A stretch of DNA of 38,800 bases from Myxococcota bacterium. Its GTDB lineage: Bacteria; Myxococcota_A; Polyangia; Polyangiales; JANWZI01. The stretch is from the NCBI GenBank assembly GCA_025054695.1, contig JANWZI010000031.1, positions 1 through 38,800 on the forward strand, given 5' to 3'. Both the position numbers and the translations under genes were made by a program. The notes beneath the pieces were generated by a model. That model had not been told where the DNA came from. It saw only the letters and a program-made list of their open reading frames with translations, and searched no databases. Shown in pieces: positions 34,489-38,800 of this stretch. Each line of letters opens with the position of its first letter. The first letter of the stretch is position 1.

Positions 34489-36735
34489 ATGCCGTGTTTC
34501 GACGATGCCCTCGCGAGCGCCGGATGTCCCGGATCGGCGTGCGCGATCGTTGCGAAGCCCACACGGGATTCCAACGCAGCGAAAGCCGCGCGTTCCGCGC
34601 TGCGCTTCGGCGCTTGGTTGCCGCCCCTCGCCTGGTTGTTGAACGGGGTCGCGGGCTGCTCGTGCGACGAGAGCGGCGGCTCCGGCTCCGGGCGCGACGC
34701 ACAAGTCGAATCGGGAAGCTTCGACGTGCCAGCCCCCGATCGCACCGACCCGCCTCCGTCCGAAGGAGGCATGCCCCTGCCGCCCGTCCCCGGCGAGTGG
34801 ACGCAGCACGCCCACGACGCCCAGCGCACGAGCTACACGCCGCACGGCGTTCCCGCTCCGTGGCGTGCGCGCTGGGTGTACGTGCCCACCGACGTCCCTG
34901 CCGGTGAGCCTGCGCTGCCGCGCAACGTGCAGCCCATCACGGGCGGCGGGCGTGTTTACCTCGCGCGAGGGGTTCGCGGCCTGCTCGCCCTCGACGAACG
35001 GACGGGGGCGGTCGCGTGGGAGAATCGCGGACTCGAAGGCAGCGTGGCGGCGACGCCCGCGTTCGATGCGAATACCGGACTGCTCTGGGTGGTGACGACG
35101 GCGGGGCGGCTGTACGGCCTCGACGCGCGCACGGGCGGCGTCGTCCGGTCCGCGACCTTCGAAGCCCCGATGCCGCGCATCCGCTACGTCGAGCCGGCCG
35201 GGTTCCACGACTTCATCCCACCGTTGGAGGCGGCGGGCATCGCGTTCGCTCCGTTGCTCGTGGGCGGCACGGTCTACGTCTCGACGCGACGCGGCGTCGT
35301 CGCGTTCGACACGGCGGACCTCTCGGAGCGCTGGCGATACGACGCCGGCGCCGACGTGGAGACGCCGGGCGCGTACTCGGAACGCGCCGGGCTCGTGGTC
35401 GTTGCGACGGCGGACTTGTACGTGCACGGCATCGAGGCGTCGACCGGACGGCGCCGATGGCGAAGCCGACCGTACCGCGGCGATCCGCAACCCGAAACAC
35501 AGTACCTGTTCAGCTGGCCGGTGATCGCCGAGCAGCACGGGCTCGTGCTGATGCGACTACGCACGTCGTGGACGGACGCCCTCGAGCAGTTCCCTCCCTC
35601 CAACGAAGCGATCGCGGAGCTGCTCGCGCGCCGGCCCGAGCTGCAGGCGCTGCACGCGCTCCGACTCGAAGACGGTTCGGAGCCCTTCCCCGTGCTCGTC
35701 GGACACGGCGGGTGGGGCAACGGCGACTACATGCCCATGGGCTCGCCCCCCGTCGTGCGGCGCGACGGCACGAGCGAGGTCGTCTACTCCGTCATTCGCG
35801 GCGACTCGCGATACGATTTCCGATGGGATTCGCGCTTCGGCGAGATCGTCCTCGACGATGCGACGGTGCCAGGGCTGCGCGCGGGATGGGTGCGCTGGAT
35901 CTATTTCGATCCGGCGGGCAGCGAGACGCCGTGGCCCGATCCCTTTCTGCTGACCGACGAGCAGCCGTACGTGACGATGGCGGGCGACGCGTTGTTCGGA
36001 GGTCACTGGGCCGTGGGGCACGCGGTGCGGATCGTCGACCGGGGCCCGTCGCTCGGAACCTACGCAGCGCCGATTCGCACCGCACCGCTGCCCGCCGTGC
36101 TCGAGTCGACGACGAGCTGTCCCCGCTCGCCGACGCACCACTGCGACGGCCCCACCGCGCTCGACGACGGTGGACGCGTCTACGGACCCACCGCGTTCTA
36201 CGTGCGACACGGCGCCGGGGCCATCTACGACCAGCACTGGAGCGAATACTCGACGTGGATCGTCAGCAACGACGCCCTCTACTTCCGCACGTGCTCCGGC
36301 GCTCTGATCGCACTCGAATCGGGCGACCCGGCGACCGGTCGCGTGCGCAGCGCCGTGACGGTCAGCGCCGAAGCCCCGACCGTCGGACCGGGTTCGGCTC
36401 CCGGAAATTCGGATCGCTCCGCCGCGCCCGTGCACATCCGCTGGCAGCAGGCGCGCGCGCACGTCGGCCGGCACGTCGTCGTCGAGGGCCGCATCGCCTA
36501 CGTCGTGGACAACGGTCGCGCCGTCTACGTCGCGTTCCGCAAACCACACCAAGGCGCGCTCGTCGCGATCGTGCCCGCGCGGGCCTGGGATGCCTTCCCG
36601 GTGCACCCACGTCGCCTCTTGCGCGCAGGCCAGCTCGTACGACTGCGCGGCCGGCTGCGGTGGTACCAGGGCGATCCGGCCCTCGACGTGCTCTCGCCCG
36701 CGCAGGTCGAGTCGCTCGAGGCCCCAGCGCGCTAA
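34489..36735 (+). CDS. PQQ-type beta-propeller lipoprotein with C-terminal OB-like domain
   Basis: A 748-residue protein. A Cys in a good lipobox (LLNGVAGC, C57) follows the hydrophobic stretch AWLPPLAWLL. Residues about 100-640 show propeller blades of PQQ/BamB type: VYLARGVRGLLALDERTGAV, LWVVTTAGRLYGLDARTGGV, VYVSTRRGVVAFDTADLSER. The last about 95 residues (ARAHVGRHVVVEGRIAYVVD, LVRLRGRLRWYQGDPALDVL) look like an OB-fold. The signal region is long with ATG 34489, whose GGAGG is only one base away, so the true start is unsure. No catalytic residues of quinoproteins were identified; a binding or structural role is more likely. Confidence 0.75.
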   Translation: MPCFDDALASAGCPGSACAIVAKPTRDSNAAKAARSALRFGAWLPPLAWLLNGVAGCSCDESGGSGSGRDAQVESGSFDVPAPDRTDPPPSEGGMPLPPVPGEWTQHAHDAQRTSYTPHGVPAPWRARWVYVPTDVPAGEPALPRNVQPITGGGRVYLARGVRGLLALDERTGAVAWENRGLEGSVAATPAFDANTGLLWVVTTAGRLYGLDARTGGVVRSATFEAPMPRIRYVEPAGFHDFIPPLEAAGIAFAPLLVGGTVYVSTRRGVVAFDTADLSERWRYDAGADVETPGAYSERAGLVVVATADLYVHGIEASTGRRRWRSRPYRGDPQPETQYLFSWPVIAEQHGLVLMRLRTSWTDALEQFPPSNEAIAELLARRPELQALHALRLEDGSEPFPVLVGHGGWGNGDYMPMGSPPVVRRDGTSEVVYSVIRGDSRYDFRWDSRFGEIVLDDATVPGLRAGWVRWIYFDPAGSETPWPDPFLLTDEQPYVTMAGDALFGGHWAVGHAVRIVDRGPSLGTYAAPIRTAPLPAVLESTTSCPRSPTHHCDGPTALDDGGRVYGPTAFYVRHGAGAIYDQHWSEYSTWIVSNDALYFRTCSGALIALESGDPATGRVRSAVTVSAEAPTVGPGSAPGNSDRSAAPVHIRWQQARAHVGRHVVVEGRIAYVVDNGRAVYVAFRKPHQGALVAIVPARAWDAFPVHPRRLLRAGQLVRLRGRLRWYQGDPALDVLSPAQVESLEAPAR

Positions 36736-36746
36736 CATCGGCCGCG

Positions 36747-37730
36747 ATGCGAGCTCACCTCTGCGCCGTCGTCTCGGCCCTCGTCGCGGGATCCGCGTGC
36801 GGCAAGCAGCCGCCACCGCAGGCGGCGCAAGCCGAGCCGCTCGTGCAACTGCTCGAGCTGCCCATCTCCCTGCGCCACGGCGGGCAGGTCGGTGCGGACG
36901 CGGCGAAGATCGAGATCGGCGGCACCGAATTGAGGCTCGACGGCCGCGCCGTGATGTCTCTGAACGAAGGCTCGGTGCCCGCCGCCGAGCGCAGCGCGGA
37001 CGAGCTGCCGCGGCTGCGCGATGCGCTGAAGGCAGGGCCGGCGCGCCGGCTCGCCGCGATCCGCATGCACGGAGCGACCCCGTGGTCGACCACCGTGCTC
37101 GTGCTCGCTTCGGTCAAGGCCGCCGGTCTGTCGGAGGTCGCCTTCGAGGTGCGCAAGGGTCGCAGTACGCAGACGGGCTGGCTGCACCTGTCGCGCTTTC
37201 GCGTCGAGCCCGCGTCGGACGCCTTCCCCCGCTTCGAGGGCGCTGCCGCGAGGCTGTGGGACGAGATGCTGACCGCCTGGCCGGAGGCGCACGCCGCGTG
37301 CCGCCGAAGCCATTTCGTCGATTGTTCGCCCGCCCCCACGGCCACCCGACGGGGCGGCGGACTCGCGCTGACGCTGTTCGCCCGCGGCCAGGCGATCAAG
37401 ACCGAGTTCTGGCGCATCGCGCCCGCGGACGAGCCGGCCGAGCCCCCGGCCCCGCGCATGATCGAAGGCGTGCGCGCGCCACCGCCGGAGCAGCTTGAGC
37501 CGGAGCCCGTCACTCAAGGAGCGTTCACTTGGCGATTCGAGGCCGCCATCGAGGAGGGGCTCTCACCGGTCAGCGGCGCGTGGCGGCCGCTGTGCGGCGC
37601 TCGGCCTTGCGGGGCGCTGGTCACCGCGGACGCGGGCACGATGTCGTCGCGCATCCTCTCGCTGGTGGGCGCGGCCTTCCCGGAAGGGGCCGCCGAGCCG
37701 GAGCTCGTCTTTCGGATTCCGACCCCATGA
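36747..37730 (+). CDS. Lipoprotein with ExbD/TolR-like periplasmic fold (inferred)
   Basis: A 327-residue predicted lipoprotein with signal MRAHLCAVVSALVAGSAC and C18. Residues about 50-150 have the strand-helix order of an ExbD/TolR periplasmic domain (IEIGGTELRLDGRAVMSL, then a helix, then ASVKAAGLSEVAFEVRKG) but no TM segment with Asp. This similarity is by eye only. The rest is unrecognised, with four Cys at CRRSHFVDC and CGARPC. It starts 11 bases after the propeller gene and ends in an ATGA overlap with the hydrolase, so all three form one operon. Confidence 0.68.
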   Translation: MRAHLCAVVSALVAGSACGKQPPPQAAQAEPLVQLLELPISLRHGGQVGADAAKIEIGGTELRLDGRAVMSLNEGSVPAAERSADELPRLRDALKAGPARRLAAIRMHGATPWSTTVLVLASVKAAGLSEVAFEVRKGRSTQTGWLHLSRFRVEPASDAFPRFEGAAARLWDEMLTAWPEAHAACRRSHFVDCSPAPTATRRGGGLALTLFARGQAIKTEFWRIAPADEPAEPPAPRMIEGVRAPPPEQLEPEPVTQGAFTWRFEAAIEEGLSPVSGAWRPLCGARPCGALVTADAGTMSSRILSLVGAAFPEGAAEPELVFRIPTP

Positions 37731-38749
37731 TCCGCCGAGGGTTGCGCGACCGACTACGACGTCGCGTCGGCGCCGTGCTCGTGGACGGCTTCTTTGAGAG
37801 TGCGGCGCGGCTGGGGCGACTGCATCCGCTCGCACGGCCCGAACGCCACGGCGTCGAGGTGATCCGCGACATTCCCTATCGCGCGACGGGATCGCCGGCC
37901 CATCGGCTCGACGTGTGGCGGCCGCGCGACCGCGCGGGCCTGCTTCCGTGCGTGCTGTATCTGCACGGCGGCGGATTTCGAATCTTGTCGAAGGACAGCC
38001 ACTGGATCATGGGGCTCGCCTTCGCCCGACGCGGCTACGTGGTGCTAATGCCGAACTATCGGCTCGCGCCCGCGCACCCGTTCCCCGCGGCGCCCGAGGA
38101 CGCGGCCGCCGCCTGGTCGTGGCTGCTCCGCGAGGCGCCGCGCTACGGCGGCGACCCGTCGCGCGTGATCGTCGCAGGCGAATCGGCGGGAGCCAATCTC
38201 GCCACCGTGCTCGCCGTCTCGGCGTGCTGGTCGAGACCTGAGCCGTACGCGAGGCTCGTGTACGAGACGGGCGTGGTACCACGTGCCGTCGTGGCCGCCT
38301 GCGGACTGCTTCAGGTCAGCGATCCAGACCGGTTCGCGCGCCGCAAGCCCCATCTGCCCGCGTGGCTACGCGATCGCATCGACGAGGTCCACGACGCCTA
38401 TCTCGCGCGCTCACGGGCCGAGATGCGCGACCTCGCCGATCCGCTCTGCATTCTCGAGCGTGCCGGCCCTCCCGATCGGCCGCTGCCCCCCTTCTTCGCG
38501 CCCGTGGGCACCGCCGACCCGCTGCTCGACGATACGCGCCGGCTCGCCGAGGCGCTGCGCGTGCGCGGCGTTCCCGGCGAGGCCAGGTACTACCCCGGTG
38601 AGGCGCACGCGTTCCACGCGTTCGTGGCACGCCGCGCCGCCCGCCGCTGTTGGCTCGATACGTACCGATTTCTCGACGCCCACTGCCCACCGGTCGCCGC
38701 GAGCGACTGCGACTTTGCAAAGCAAAACGAGCCTGCCGCGACCGGCTGA
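37727..38749 (+). CDS. HSL-type alpha/beta hydrolase (esterase/lipase)
   Basis: A 340-residue cytoplasmic hydrolase of the hormone-sensitive-lipase type (alpha/beta hydrolase fold 3). The oxyanion-hole motif HGGGF is at residues 80-84, nucleophile S153 in GESAG, probable acid D264 (GTADPLLDD) and H294 (GEAHAFHAF). The stretch MPNYRLAPAHPFPAAPEDA is characteristic. Such enzymes cleave short- to medium-chain esters; the natural substrate cannot be told. ATG 37727 overlaps the upstream stop (ATGA). A tail of about 25 residues beyond the last helix is not conserved in the family. Confidence 0.93.
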   Translation: MIRRGLRDRLRRRVGAVLVDGFFESAARLGRLHPLARPERHGVEVIRDIPYRATGSPAHRLDVWRPRDRAGLLPCVLYLHGGGFRILSKDSHWIMGLAFARRGYVVLMPNYRLAPAHPFPAAPEDAAAAWSWLLREAPRYGGDPSRVIVAGESAGANLATVLAVSACWSRPEPYARLVYETGVVPRAVVAACGLLQVSDPDRFARRKPHLPAWLRDRIDEVHDAYLARSRAEMRDLADPLCILERAGPPDRPLPPFFAPVGTADPLLDDTRRLAEALRVRGVPGEARYYPGEAHAFHAFVARRAARRCWLDTYRFLDAHCPPVAASDCDFAKQNEPAATG

Positions 38750-38755
38750 CCGCGC

Positions 38756-38800
38756 CTCGGACTCGGGCTCGGACTCGGGCTCGATCGCGGACTCGCACTC
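38756..38800 (-). repeat. Degenerate 6-bp tandem array 8, reverse orientation, runs off the window
   Basis: Begins 7 bases after the hydrolase stop and continues to the window edge. On the plus strand it reads GGACTC-GGGCTC-GGACTC-GGGCTC, i.e. GAGTCC and GAGCCC on the minus strand. The first four units are perfect, so this copy is well preserved. Confidence 0.88.

Overview
The window is a high-GC stretch of bacterial chromosome. It most resembles a myxobacterium-type genome (Myxococcota, probably Polyangia). This is an inference from several signs: lipoproteins with Asp/Ala/Gly-rich linkers and Cys-rich MopE-type motifs, several ExbB-ExbD-ExbD gene sets, a TatT-type TRAP transporter, frequent GTG/TTG starts and 4-base start/stop overlaps. 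No IS element, prophage or CRISPR array was found. One tRNA gene, tRNA-Gln(UUG), is present.

Layout, left to right. (1) secA (minus strand, 3' end off the window) and an ATP-binding universal stress protein. (2) An overlapping operon of miaB, a VanZ-like protein and a gamma-carbonic-anhydrase-family protein (plus). (3) A minus-strand operon ftsE-ftsX-envC-like-xerD, coupling division-site peptidoglycan control to a chromosome-resolution recombinase. (4) Two tandem paralogous Cys-rich lipoproteins (minus). (5) sseB-like and a Lon homologue (plus); the Lon has Gly in place of the catalytic Ser. (6) A membrane-anchored HExxH/TPR protein. (7) Two divergent sets of one ExbB/TolQ plus two ExbD/TolR proteins around a 427-bp spacer with good promoters on both strands; the right-hand set carries an extra unknown membrane protein. 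(8) A TPAT-type TRAP transporter operon tatT-tatP-tatQ-tatM (minus), just downstream of the tRNA. (9) A PP2C phosphatase and a DUF2505 protein (plus). (10) Surface or secreted lipoproteins: a CBM9-like/DNRLRE protein (minus), a PQQ-type beta-propeller, a small ExbD-like lipoprotein, and an HSL-type alpha/beta hydrolase (plus).

The most unusual feature is a family of degenerate 6-bp tandem arrays. The unit is GA(G/A)NC(C/G): typically GAGTCC, GAGTCG, GAGACC, GAGCCC or GAGGCC. Eight intergenic gaps carry one and none lies inside a gene. Seven of the eight plus-strand transcription-unit ends in the window are followed by such an array. The arrays keep 6-bp phase through internal duplications, have few or no stops in any frame, and occur in both orientations. 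I know of no described element of this kind, and I regard them as the best candidate for something new here. The Lon pseudo-protease is the second.
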